From NCBI GenBank assembly GCA_913056255.1, contig CAJXLN010000015.1:1-40471 (forward strand): a DNA stretch of 40,471 nucleotides, given 5' to 3'. Each line of letters starts with the position of its first letter. The stretch's first letter is position 1. The position numbers were made by a program, and so were the translations under genes. Positions 1 through 8,118 of this stretch are shown here, one piece after another. The notes beneath the pieces were generated by a model. The model saw only the letters and a list, made by a program, of their open reading frames with translations. It was not told the origin of the DNA and did no database searches. This DNA comes from an uncultured Thermotogae bacterium (GTDB taxonomy: Bacteria; Thermotogota; Thermotogae; Mesoaciditogales; Mesoaciditogaceae).

Positions 1-873
1 TTCGATAAAGGAGAAAAGACTTTAGTGGTAGATGACACGCATCTTGAAAGGAAATCGAAGGATATCCCGTATTCCAAGTATATATACGACCATTCAAAGG
101 GAAGGTATCATACGGCTCAGGTGTTAATGGCGATAGGGACATTCGTTGAAGGGAAATTCACACTCATAGATATGCTCTTTGACAAGGGAGATAAGAGCAA
201 GAACGATTTGTTGGTTGAATGGCTAAGACAAAATGGTAAAAAAGGATACACGCTTATAGCTGATTCATGGTACACACACGGACAGATTGTAGAATCATGT
301 GTTCAATGGTTTGGAATGGATATGATAGGTGCAGTCAAATCTAATCTCAAATTCGAAGGTGAAAAGATTGGCAAAAAAGAACGTCGAATAAAATTTGACA
401 AAGTTGTACGAATAAAGGGGCGTCTTCTCAAAATACATGAAGAGATAGGTCATTTTCAATCGATAAGGATACCTATGAAAGTTGTATTCAACGAGGATGA
501 GAGTGGGAGACGAATGATTGTAGCTTCAACCAATCTTGAAATGGATTCCAAAGAGATACTTGAAAGATATTTATCCCGCTGGAGTATAGAAAGGTACTTT
601 CAAATTTCAAAAGCGAGCTTTGGGCTTGGAAAATGCAAGATAAGAGATGAAAAGGCTCAAGAAAATTGGATGGTTGTTTTGAGCATAGCGTATTATCTTT
701 TTGAAATGGTGAGAGCTCTGCTGAAGATAAAGGAAATTAAAGATGTCAAGATGGTTTTAGCTAATGCGATAAGTTACATGGGATTTCTTTGTAAAGGCAT
801 ATCTAACTATGATTACACAAGGCTAAATGAATCTTTCGACATTTTCATTATGTCTTCAGGGTTAAGTCCTTAA
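1..873 (+). mobile_element. IS4-type DDE transposase, 5' end cut by the window edge
   Basis: The reading frame is open from base 1, so the N terminus lies outside the window. The visible part carries the RNase-H-fold transposase landmarks: a first acidic residue in VVDDTHLERK, a second in LIADSWYTHG, and YLSRWSIERYFQISK, which fits the Y-x2-R-x3-E-x6-K (YREK) signature of the IS4 superfamily and holds the catalytic Glu. The C-terminal part is complete and ends at the stop at 871-873, so this may be an intact insertion sequence. The left inverted repeat is not in view, and I could not identify the right end confidently between 874 and 938. The exact IS family (IS4 versus IS701) is uncertain. 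Confidence 0.85.
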
Positions 874-938
874 TCTTCACGCACATTAGGAGTCATTATA
901 AAGAATAAAATCTAATGTTAACGAGGGAGGCACAATAA

Positions 939-1385
939 ATGAAAGACAAAGTTAAAATTGGCATCATTATCTGCGACCGTTACCGTACGTGCGCAGGTGG
1001 CAAATGTCTAAGGTCTCTTCACAACAGAGAGGGAGCATTCAGTATCTATAAAGATAAAGAGGTGGAACTTGTTGGCTTTACCACCTGTGGCGGTTGTCCG
1101 GGAGGAAACATTGAATATGCACCAGAGGAAATGAAAAAGAATGGTGCAACAACTATTCACTTCGCAACAGGAATGGTTGTTGGTTACCCTCCCTGCCCGT
1201 ACATATCCTACTTTCAGAAATTTATAGAGGAAAAATACAAAATGAAGGTAGTAATTGGAACACATCCTATACCTCAGAAATACTATACTGTACATAAGAA
1301 ATTAGGCACATGGGATACACCCGAATGGCAGGAAATGATAAAGCCAACGTTAACAAATGAGAAAACTCGTTTATCCTACGATTGA
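939..1385 (+). CDS. CGGC-domain protein
   Basis: A 148-residue protein of the CGGC family (PF08821), a small cysteine-rich, probably metal-binding family of anaerobes and archaea with no assigned reaction. Cysteines fall in the family pattern: ICDRYRTCAGGKC near the N terminus, TTCGGCPGG in the middle, and GYPPCPY in the second half. No signal peptide or membrane segment is visible, so it is probably cytoplasmic. A GAGGGAGG ribosome site lies about 10 bases before the ATG. It stands alone between a transposase and a long gene-free stretch, so the context gives no functional clue. Confidence 0.8.
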   Translation: MKDKVKIGIIICDRYRTCAGGKCLRSLHNREGAFSIYKDKEVELVGFTTCGGCPGGNIEYAPEEMKKNGATTIHFATGMVVGYPPCPYISYFQKFIEEKYKMKVVIGTHPIPQKYYTVHKKLGTWDTPEWQEMIKPTLTNEKTRLSYD

Positions 1386-1498
1386 AAAACAAAGGTAAAA
1401 AAACTCGGGGTCAGATCTTGATTTTTGAATTAACCTCAACTATGCACTTTAAAATTGGAATTTGAATATTGGTGAATAAAGATTCTTGAAAATGGTAG

Positions 1499-1518
1499 GG
1501 GCACGGTGCGCCGTGCCC
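1499..1518. repeat. GGGCACGG-TGCG-CCGTGCCC palindrome, copy 1
   Basis: Eight perfectly paired bases on each side of a four-base centre. The same arms occur again at 27795-27814 downstream of asd, so this is a dispersed palindromic repeat (REP-like) and not a one-off hairpin. It lies 114 bases after the CGGC-protein stop. No T-run follows directly (CTTTGTG), so terminator function is doubtful. Confidence 0.7.
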
Positions 1519-1571
1519 TTTGTGCTCTTATTAACGGCTATTAAAGGTTTCTAATGATTTTCTGGCAATGA

Positions 1572-1633
1572 ACCTTCTGTAAAGAAGATGTGCACTGAGG
1601 TGTCCTGAAAACAGAAGGTAGCGTTTCGGACGC
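1572..1633. other. Paired hairpins in gene-free DNA, possible structured RNA
   Basis: ACCTTCTGT at 1572-1580 is perfectly complementary to ACAGAAGGT at 1611-1619 (9 pairs, 30-base loop). It is followed at once by GCGT-TTCGG-ACGC at 1621-1633. No T-run follows. I cannot match it to a known RNA family. Confidence 0.3.
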
Positions 1634-1847
1634 CCCATTCTTTTCCAAAGATCGAATGAGATTGGTTTCATAGGTTATTCTATGGGATGACTCAAATGAA
1701 GCTTTGAAATTGATTTACGGCTCACAAAACTGAATTCGACAGAAAAGCGACATTGTATTGATTTACTTCTGAAGTGCGGTTAACATGATTAACATTCCAA
1801 ACATAAAAATCACATATAAGATGACACTTGTTGTGGACGAGCTGTAC

Positions 1848-1891
1848 AAAAAAATCCGTGCATTGGGTTTTTTATCCTGTGCACGGTTTTT
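1848..1891 (+). terminator. Terminator-like hairpin upstream of DUF554 gene
   Basis: CCGTGCA (1856-1862) pairs with TGCACGG (1880-1886) around a 17-base loop. The stem is flanked by an A-run (1848-1854) and TTTTT (1887-1891), so it could work in either direction. It precedes the DUF554 gene by about 60 bases and follows no annotated gene closely. Confidence 0.5.
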
Positions 1892-1950
1892 AAATGAATT
1901 CAATATGATATATACTCTATGCAAATATGAATTGAATTTAGGGGGAAAAA

Positions 1951-2631
1951 ATGCTGAATCTTGGCGTTCTTGTCAATACCATAGCGGTGATCCTTGGAAG
2001 CCTTCTTGGAGTGTTGATTGGCACAAAAGTTTCCGAACGTTACAAAGACACCCTTTTCATATCAATAGGCGCAATCACAATACTCATAGGGGTAAAAATG
2101 GGGATATCTGCAAGTGATTTTCTCGTAGTCCTTGGAAGTCTTGCTGTAGGCGGTTTGATCGGTGAATGGCTAAAAATCGAGGAAAATATCACTCGATTTG
2201 CCAATCGATTTTCCAGAAAGGATGAAAAGGATTTTGCCACTGGTTTCGTTTTCGCAATCCTTCTCTTCACGATAGGTCCCATGACGATCCTTGGATGTAT
2301 TGATGCCGGACTGACTGGAAACAATCAGTTGCTTTACGTTAAATCCATCATGGACGGAATCAGCTCTGTGATCCTTGCATCGGTTTACGGAAAAAGCATT
2401 CTTGCTTCCTCAATAGGAGTTTATGTGATAGAAGGTGGTCTAGTGGTTTTTTCTTCACTACTTCGCTTTTTAACATTTCCCATGTACATTCACGATTTCA
2501 CAGCAGTTGGAGGTGCCATTATCATTATGATCGCCATTAAACTCTTAAAACTTCGAGAGATAAAGGCTGGAAATTTTCTTCCTGCACTTGTAATCGTGCC
2601 ATTTTTGGATTTGATCAAGACGCTATTTTAA
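1951..2631 (+). CDS. DUF554 family membrane protein
   Basis: A 226-residue multi-spanning membrane protein matching the DUF554 (YdfK/YqgA-like) family. The start MLNLGVLVNTIAVILGSLLG with its Gly-rich first helix, the internal GSLAVGGLIGEWLKIE, the FTIGPMTILGCIDAGLTG segment and the C-terminal PALVIVPFLDLI are typical. About six to seven hydrophobic segments are visible. Function is unknown in the family; a transport role is only inferred. TTAGGGGG sits 6-11 bases before the ATG. Its 3' end overlaps convergently with the last 17 bases of murG on the other strand. A weak -10 (TATACT, 1911-1916) lies upstream. Confidence 0.85.
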   Translation: MLNLGVLVNTIAVILGSLLGVLIGTKVSERYKDTLFISIGAITILIGVKMGISASDFLVVLGSLAVGGLIGEWLKIEENITRFANRFSRKDEKDFATGFVFAILLFTIGPMTILGCIDAGLTGNNQLLYVKSIMDGISSVILASVYGKSILASSIGVYVIEGGLVVFSSLLRFLTFPMYIHDFTAVGGAIIIMIAIKLLKLREIKAGNFLPALVIVPFLDLIKTLF

Positions 2632-3661
2632 CGATAATTCTTGCGATGACTTCTGCCGAAAATTCACTCGAATTCAATCGCTCGAGATTTTCTGACATCT
2701 TTGAATTGACCTCTGGATCAACGATTTTTTTGAGCAAGAGCGTGATATCTTTTAACGATAATTCATCTTCATTTAGCATAAAAGCACCGCCATTTTTCTC
2801 CAAATATCGTGCATTTGACTCTTGATGTGAATTCAGAGCGCCTTTCCACGGTATCAAAATGGCAGGCGTGGAAGAGGACATTATCTCAGCAATTGTGCTT
2901 GCACCTGCGCGCGATATCACGGCATCGGCATTTCGCATGATGTAAGCCAGGTCATCGAAGTAATCGAAGTGTACGATATTTGAACCCTCTATTTTTGAAC
3001 TTCCGATGTGAAAAAATGTACAGTATTTTGCCTCATTAGCAAGTTCACTCACAATTCTGTCTATCGTATTCGATCCCTCACTTCCTCCAAAAGCAAGCAC
3101 GATCTTGGAATTTTCATCAATCGAAAACTTCTCTTTGAAGTCTTCATCTCGATGAATTGAAAAGCCTTTTCGTATTGGTGTGCCGGTAAGAACTGCATGT
3201 GGAAATTCACGCATTGTGGCTTCAAAAGAGCAGAATTCGATCGAAGAATACTTCGATAATCTCTTGTTAGAAATCCCGGCATTCACGTTGGATTCGTGCA
3301 AAAAAATCGGGATTTTCAGAAGATGTGCGGCATATCCGACAATTCCTCCAATGTATCCGCCTGTCGTGAAAACGAAATCGGGCTTCAATTTTCGAATGAT
3401 CGAAAGAGCCTGAAGAAAGGCCAAAGTGTTGTGATAAATGTAAGACAATTTACCCACATCACTTCCACATGCGTGTATTATTTTGTATTTGTATGGAAAG
3501 TTTTTGAATATTTTTGGTTCTGCTCCCCTACCTGTTCCTATGAAAAGTGCTTCCAAAGGCACGATTTTTTCCATTTTTTTAGCGACGGCAAGAGCGGGAT
3601 AAATATGACCGCCTGTAACACCTGCGGCGAAAACGCCTTTAATCTTTTGACGAGTATGCAA
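2615..3661 (-). CDS. murG: UDP-N-acetylglucosamine transferase MurG
   Basis: Transfers GlcNAc from UDP-GlcNAc to lipid I, giving lipid II, at the inner face of the cytoplasmic membrane. The 348 residues match the family length. Seen: the N-terminal glycine loop AAGVTGGHIYPALA, HESNVNAG (HEQN-type motif), LAFGGSEGSN opening the C-terminal Rossmann domain, and SRAGASTIAEIM for nucleotide-sugar binding. The start is TTG at 3661, behind GGTGGTGAT and inside the end of ftsW (23-base overlap). It is the last gene of the eno-mur cluster; murC, often adjacent in relatives, is not here. GGSQGA is replaced by GGSEGS, a mild variation. Confidence 0.95.
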   Translation of the reverse strand: MHTRQKIKGVFAAGVTGGHIYPALAVAKKMEKIVPLEALFIGTGRGAEPKIFKNFPYKYKIIHACGSDVGKLSYIYHNTLAFLQALSIIRKLKPDFVFTTGGYIGGIVGYAAHLLKIPIFLHESNVNAGISNKRLSKYSSIEFCSFEATMREFPHAVLTGTPIRKGFSIHRDEDFKEKFSIDENSKIVLAFGGSEGSNTIDRIVSELANEAKYCTFFHIGSSKIEGSNIVHFDYFDDLAYIMRNADAVISRAGASTIAEIMSSSTPAILIPWKGALNSHQESNARYLEKNGGAFMLNEDELSLKDITLLLKKIVDPEVNSKMSENLERLNSSEFSAEVIARIIVKIAS

Positions 3662-4724
3662 TGTTTATCACCACCCCAAGTCCTGCCATCAAAGAAACTA
3701 TAGAACTTCCACCATAGCTCACAAATGGAAGCGTAACACCTGTGACGGGTACTATTCCCAACGATACACCCGCATTCAGCAATATCTGAAAGGCTATCAT
3801 GAAGGCATATCCAACGATGTACACTTTTGCGTATATGTCATCGATTTTCAAAGCGATATGAACGATCTCACGCACTAACAAGTAATAAAGGAAAAGAAGA
3901 ATGGTCATCCCCAAAAGTCCAAATTCTTCCCCGAAAGTAGCGAATATGAAATCACTGAATTGGACTGGTATGTAGAATTTGTAAATTCCTCCGCCTGGTC
4001 CAGTTCCAAAAAGGCCACCGTGATTTATCGCTGACAATGCCATGGATGATTGATAACTTGCATGACCAGTTGTGAGAAATGAAAGAAAGGAAGCCAGGCG
4101 ATTTGTCTGATAAGCGTGTAACAAATCGAGCTTATATACGCCAAAAACAGCAAGTGCACCGATCCCGAGAATCGAAAGTATGTGATAGATTTTTGCGCCC
4201 GATACGTAAAGAATGGTCAATGTGAGTATCACGAGAAATGCGGTTGTACTTAAATCCGGTTCGACAAGTACCAAAACGTAGATTGGCGTTAATTTCAAAA
4301 GAGGTTCCAGAACGCCTTTACTGAATGTGGAAATCTCCCCCTTTTCTCTGTAAACGTAAGAAGCGAGATAAACGAGAAGAAATATTTTCGCAAATTCCGA
4401 ACTCTGAAATGATAAGGGGCCAAAAGATACCCAGCGATGAGAGCCGAAGACGCCATGAGAGAAGAAAACGGCAATAAGCATTAAGACCGTTATTATGTAA
4501 TAAATACCAGTGTAGGATTCGTGTTTTTTGTAATCGAAAAGGCTTGTGAAAAGCATCAAGATGGCTCCAATAACGATCGCAGAAATCTGCCGTTCAAAGT
4601 AGTAATTCGGTGGCGGAAAGGGATATTTGTACGTTGCTATGTAACTCGCACTGTACAAAGCCACCAATCCTATAACGGTTATCACTGATAACAAGATGAG
4701 AATTTTAGCTATCGATCTTTCCAT
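3639..4724 (-). CDS. ftsW: FtsW/RodA-family peptidoglycan glycosyltransferase (SEDS)
   Basis: Polymerises lipid II into glycan strands together with a class B penicillin-binding protein at the septum. The 361 residues contain about ten hydrophobic segments and the SEDS hallmarks: FGSHRWVSFGPLSFQSSEFAK, VLVEPDLSTT, INHGGLFGTGPGG, the loop SDFIFATFGEEFG with the conserved aspartate, and VTGVTLPFVSYGGSS near the C terminus. The position between murD and murG argues for FtsW over RodA. ATG start at 4724 inside the end of murD (20-base overlap), with AAAGGA upstream. Confidence 0.93.
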   Translation of the reverse strand: MERSIAKILILLSVITVIGLVALYSASYIATYKYPFPPPNYYFERQISAIVIGAILMLFTSLFDYKKHESYTGIYYIITVLMLIAVFFSHGVFGSHRWVSFGPLSFQSSEFAKIFLLVYLASYVYREKGEISTFSKGVLEPLLKLTPIYVLVLVEPDLSTTAFLVILTLTILYVSGAKIYHILSILGIGALAVFGVYKLDLLHAYQTNRLASFLSFLTTGHASYQSSMALSAINHGGLFGTGPGGGIYKFYIPVQFSDFIFATFGEEFGLLGMTILLFLYYLLVREIVHIALKIDDIYAKVYIVGYAFMIAFQILLNAGVSLGIVPVTGVTLPFVSYGGSSIVSLMAGLGVVINIAYSSKD

Positions 4725-5976
4725 TCAGTACGATCCTTTTGAACGCTTCACCGCGTTCCTTGTAATTTTTGAACATATCAAAAGAGGTCGCTGCAGGGCT
4801 GAACAAAACGACATCTCCTTTGTTTGCCACTCTTTGTGCTATTTTTACGGCTTCTTCTACAGAATCTGCAGTATCGTGAGGAAAGCCTTTTAAAAGCTCT
4901 GCCATCATCGGGATCATGTCTCCCATAACAATGGCGAATTTTGCTTTCTCGCGTATTCCATTTGCAAGTTTTGCGTACTCTTTTTCCTTTGGACGGCCTC
5001 CAATTATAACTATCGCATTATCGAAGTTTTGAAGTGCGATCAGGCTTGATTCCGAGGTTGTGGATTTCGAGTCGTTTATGTAAACCACTCCATCTATTTC
5101 CGCCACTCGCTCTTGACGGTGCGGAAGAGGAGAAAAGGTCTTAAGGCCTTCCTCAACCGCTTCTGGTTGCACTCCAATAAGTTCGCATATCATGGCAGCG
5201 AAGGCGGCATTGTAAGTATTGTGAAGGCCTAAAAGTTTCGAGCCCTCGAGTGAGAAGTGCTGACCGTCTATCCAAAATTCTCTCTCTTCAACACAAACAT
5301 CTCCAAAGTCCTTAGAAATCTTGATACCGTCACTTTCTGGTATGAATTGATCATCTGCATTGTACAAAAAAATGTCAGCGTTGGAAAGTTTCATCTTCGC
5401 CGATATGTACTCTTCCATATCTTTATGCCAATTCAGGTGATTGGCCGAAATGTTCAACACACTGCCAATGTGCGGATGAAAACTATCACATCCCATAAGT
5501 TGAAAACTGCTAACTTCCAAAACGACGATGGGTTCATCTTTGCGTTCGATTGAAGGAACGCCTATGTTTCCTCCCGTAAAATGTTTCATTTTGGCAATTG
5601 TCAATATATGATCGACGATTGAAGTCGTTGTGGTTTTTCCATTTGAACCCGTTATCGCCACAATTGTGGCATCGCTAAGTGCATATCTGTAGGCGAATTC
5701 TAATTCGCCCATCGTTTTTGCGCCATGAGAGCGGGCCATTTCTAATATTTTGCTATCAGGTCTTACAGAAGGACTGTACACCACGATATCCGCATCTGAT
5801 GCTTTAGACGTGTGTCCATTATCTTCATATTCAACTTCGTTTTTTGACAGTATTTCCAAACTTTCTTGATCGAATTGTCCTTTCTCTGAAACGAAAACAT
5901 CACCCATTTTGTGATCTAATATGAAATTCATAACGGACTTGTTGCTAAGTCCAAAACCGATCAATGAGAAATGCAC
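4705..5976 (-). CDS. murD: UDP-N-acetylmuramoylalanine-D-glutamate ligase MurD
   Basis: Adds D-glutamate to UDP-MurNAc-L-Ala with ATP in the cytoplasm. Seen: SLIGFGLSNKS (N-terminal UDP-binding domain), ITGSNGKTTTTS (ATP P-loop), GGNIG, VLEVSSFQL, INDSKSTTSESS and IGGRPKE. I place the start at the GTG at 5976 (423 residues): GGGGGG lies 8 bases upstream and the family begins with this hydrophobic strand. A frame extended to 6024 would add 16 residues lying wholly inside mraY. The usual DHLDRH segment reads ANHLNWH here. Overlaps mraY by 16 bases and ftsW by 20. Confidence 0.93.
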   Translation of the reverse strand: MHFSLIGFGLSNKSVMNFILDHKMGDVFVSEKGQFDQESLEILSKNEVEYEDNGHTSKASDADIVVYSPSVRPDSKILEMARSHGAKTMGELEFAYRYALSDATIVAITGSNGKTTTTSIVDHILTIAKMKHFTGGNIGVPSIERKDEPIVVLEVSSFQLMGCDSFHPHIGSVLNISANHLNWHKDMEEYISAKMKLSNADIFLYNADDQFIPESDGIKISKDFGDVCVEEREFWIDGQHFSLEGSKLLGLHNTYNAAFAAMICELIGVQPEAVEEGLKTFSPLPHRQERVAEIDGVVYINDSKSTTSESSLIALQNFDNAIVIIGGRPKEKEYAKLANGIREKAKFAIVMGDMIPMMAELLKGFPHDTADSVEEAVKIAQRVANKGDVVLFSPAATSFDMFKNYKERGEAFKRIVLNGKIDS

Positions 5977-6908
5977 AGCATTATCCCCCCTACAACCATG
6001 ACAAAAATGGCATCGAGCACCCAAAATGAAATAGTGACATTGGATTCACTCTTCCCCTTAAGCTCGTAATGATGATGAATGGGAGCCATTAAAAAAACTC
6101 TGCGTTTCAGAACCTTCCAACTCACCACTTGAATGATATCACTTAAAGCCTCTATTATGAACACGGGAAATAGTAAAACGATCCATAATTCATAGCCGTA
6201 CAGTACACCAAGCGCTCCAATATATCCTCCAAGTGCAAGAGATCCCACGTCTCCCATAAAAATCTTGGCCGGTTTCAAGTTGTAAAAAAGAAAAGCCAGA
6301 ATCGCTCCGATGCTGGTCAACGTCATTGTTAACGGAAGTTGCCTGAAGATCGAGAGAACAACCAAGCCAATCGCACCGATCACGTAAATTCCACCGGCAA
6401 GACCATCCAATCCATCTGTGAGGTTCGATGAATTTGACATTCCAACGAGAAAGACCACAGCAAATAACGGATAAAACCATCCCATTTCCCATCGTCCGCC
6501 AAAAGGAATGTAGGTAGAAGTGTGAGGATTCATCCTTTCAACAATTGTGTAAACAACGATGGCTATGATAAATTGAAACACGAGTTTTTGTTTTGGATTC
6601 AATCCCTCAGAACTTTTTCTAAGTACTTTTATGACTCCATCAAAGTAACCAACAATGGAAAAAGCAAATGTTGAAAGTGCCAGAAGGATGACTTGAGGAG
6701 ATTTATTAAAAGCCATGGCCACGATCACGGCAACCGGAACGAAAATCAATCCTCCCATCGTTGGGGTGCCCTCTTTGTAATTGTGCATATTAGGTCCTTC
6801 AGTTCGAATGTGCTGGCCTATTCCTTGATTCTTCAACCATTTGATGAATGGAAATTCGAAAATCAAAACCAAGACAAATGGAATCGATACTTCTAAAATT
6901 TCAAGCAC
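5961..6908 (-). CDS. mraY: Phospho-N-acetylmuramoyl-pentapeptide-transferase MraY
   Basis: Makes lipid I by transferring phospho-MurNAc-pentapeptide to undecaprenyl phosphate in the membrane. 315 residues, about ten membrane segments. Signature motifs are intact: GTPTMGGL, NLTDGLDGLAGG (Mg-binding aspartates), FMGDVGSLALGG, and the histidine loop MAPIHHHYELKG. Start GTG at 6908, preceded by AAGGAGAG inside the end of murF (8-base overlap). Confidence 0.96.
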   Translation of the reverse strand: MLEILEVSIPFVLVLIFEFPFIKWLKNQGIGQHIRTEGPNMHNYKEGTPTMGGLIFVPVAVIVAMAFNKSPQVILLALSTFAFSIVGYFDGVIKVLRKSSEGLNPKQKLVFQFIIAIVVYTIVERMNPHTSTYIPFGGRWEMGWFYPLFAVVFLVGMSNSSNLTDGLDGLAGGIYVIGAIGLVVLSIFRQLPLTMTLTSIGAILAFLFYNLKPAKIFMGDVGSLALGGYIGALGVLYGYELWIVLLFPVFIIEALSDIIQVVSWKVLKRRVFLMAPIHHHYELKGKSESNVTISFWVLDAIFVMVVGGIMLCISH

Positions 6909-8118
6909 CCAACGCTCTCCTTATCTCTCCCAAGATTTTCTCCATTTTGTACACTCTTGACCCTTTTACGATTATGATATCACCCGGATTGATCGTATTC
7001 AAGAATCTTTCAAGTGTATAGGGATGACCAAAGGGATAAAAACCATTTTTTGTGGTGAAAACGGCTTTTGGATGAAACTCATCAAAGATCTCCATAAGTC
7101 TTCTTTTTAGAGTATCTACACGAATCTCTTCCATCGGGGCAAGTACCCACACCACTTGTCCCATTTTTGAAGCGACTTCTGCTGTATTGTAAAGAGATTC
7201 AGGACTTGCATTGTACGTGTCATTCACGATCGTGTAGTTATTTACGATTTCAAAATTCATTCTTCCGTTTGGAAGCGAAAGATCTTTCAAATCATTCATC
7301 GACCACGACAAATTCATTTCATTCATCGCACTTAACGCCATTTCCATATCTCTTATCTGACCGTTTCCCCATATGCCGCTCAGAGCCAATTCGTAATTTA
7401 CAATTGCAACATGAGTTTCCAATCCCGAATATTTCACTTCATCGATATATCTTGTGAAAATCTTTCCTTTGCATCCAATCAATTGTTTAAGTTTTTCGTT
7501 TCCATCGTAAATCACAACACCTTTTGTCCATTTGGAAATAGACGATTTCTCTTTTGCGACATCCATAAAGGCAGAGTGAGAACTTCCAATTGATGTTATT
7601 ATCGAGAGATCCGGCTCGAAAATCATGGCAATTTCGGCAATATCACCTGGAAATCGAGCTCCAATCTCGATCACACAAAAATCAGGATCGTCTATTCCAT
7701 TCAAGATCGAAAGGGACACTCCAACATGCGTGTTCATATTCCCGATGGTTTTGCAAACCTTTCCGTGCCTTTTTAACAGAGAAGCGAGGATCTCTTTTGT
7801 GGTGGTCTTACCAGTTGAGCCCGTAATTGCGATCTTGAAGGCATTTTTTATTTTCCACCTTGAGAGTTCTAAGAGTGATGTTCTGACGTCTTTTACCACT
7901 ATGTGAGAACTTCCGTGTATTTCATGGTCTACGACTGCAAAAGCACCGGATTTGTAAACGTCTGAAACGAATTCATGACCGTCGAAATTCTCACCTTTGA
8001 GTGCAAAAAAAAGCTCTCCCTTTTTACATTCTCGCGAATCGGATCTGAAATGAGCTACCTCCGCGTCAGGCCCTTGCAAACTTCCATCAACAATTCTGGC
8101 AACTTCAGAGAGCTTCAA
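6901..8118 (-). CDS. murF: UDP-MurNAc-tripeptide D-alanyl-D-alanine ligase MurF
   Basis: Adds the D-Ala-D-Ala dipeptide to the UDP-MurNAc-tripeptide. 405 residues, slightly short for the family. Seen: SDSRECKKGELFFALKGENFDGHEFV (N-terminal uridine-binding domain), AITGSTGKTTTKE (ATP loop), NMNTHVGVSLS, EIGARFPGDIAEIA and VNDTYNASPESL. TTG start at 8118 with GGGGAG just upstream; its TTGA overlaps the murE stop by 4 bases, implying translational coupling. Confidence 0.94.
   Translation of the reverse strand: MKLSEVARIVDGSLQGPDAEVAHFRSDSRECKKGELFFALKGENFDGHEFVSDVYKSGAFAVVDHEIHGSSHIVVKDVRTSLLELSRWKIKNAFKIAITGSTGKTTTKEILASLLKRHGKVCKTIGNMNTHVGVSLSILNGIDDPDFCVIEIGARFPGDIAEIAMIFEPDLSIITSIGSSHSAFMDVAKEKSSISKWTKGVVIYDGNEKLKQLIGCKGKIFTRYIDEVKYSGLETHVAIVNYELALSGIWGNGQIRDMEMALSAMNEMNLSWSMNDLKDLSLPNGRMNFEIVNNYTIVNDTYNASPESLYNTAEVASKMGQVVWVLAPMEEIRVDTLKRRLMEIFDEFHPKAVFTTKNGFYPFGHPYTLERFLNTINPGDIIIVKGSRVYKMEKILGEIRRALGA

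Larger units (their letters stand above)
1386..1950. other. 565-base intergenic region without a convincing gene
   Basis: I see no ORF with a ribosome site or recognisable protein here. The stretch contains CTCGGGGTCAGATCTTG at 1404-1420 (it resembles, from memory, sequences flanking REP-associated IS200-like transposases; low confidence), a GGGCACGG/CCGTGCCC palindrome, paired hairpins at 1572-1633, and a terminator-like hairpin just before the DUF554 gene. A short frame from 1785 runs into the DUF554 gene in another frame and is not credible. Together with the neighbouring transposase this looks like a site of past insertions, possibly with a small RNA. Confidence 0.5.

Noticed and set aside
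1785-2117. 110-codon plus-strand ORF before and into DUF554
   Set aside because: It overlaps the start of the clearly recognisable DUF554 gene in another frame, has no ribosome site and codes for a low-complexity, unrecognisable protein.
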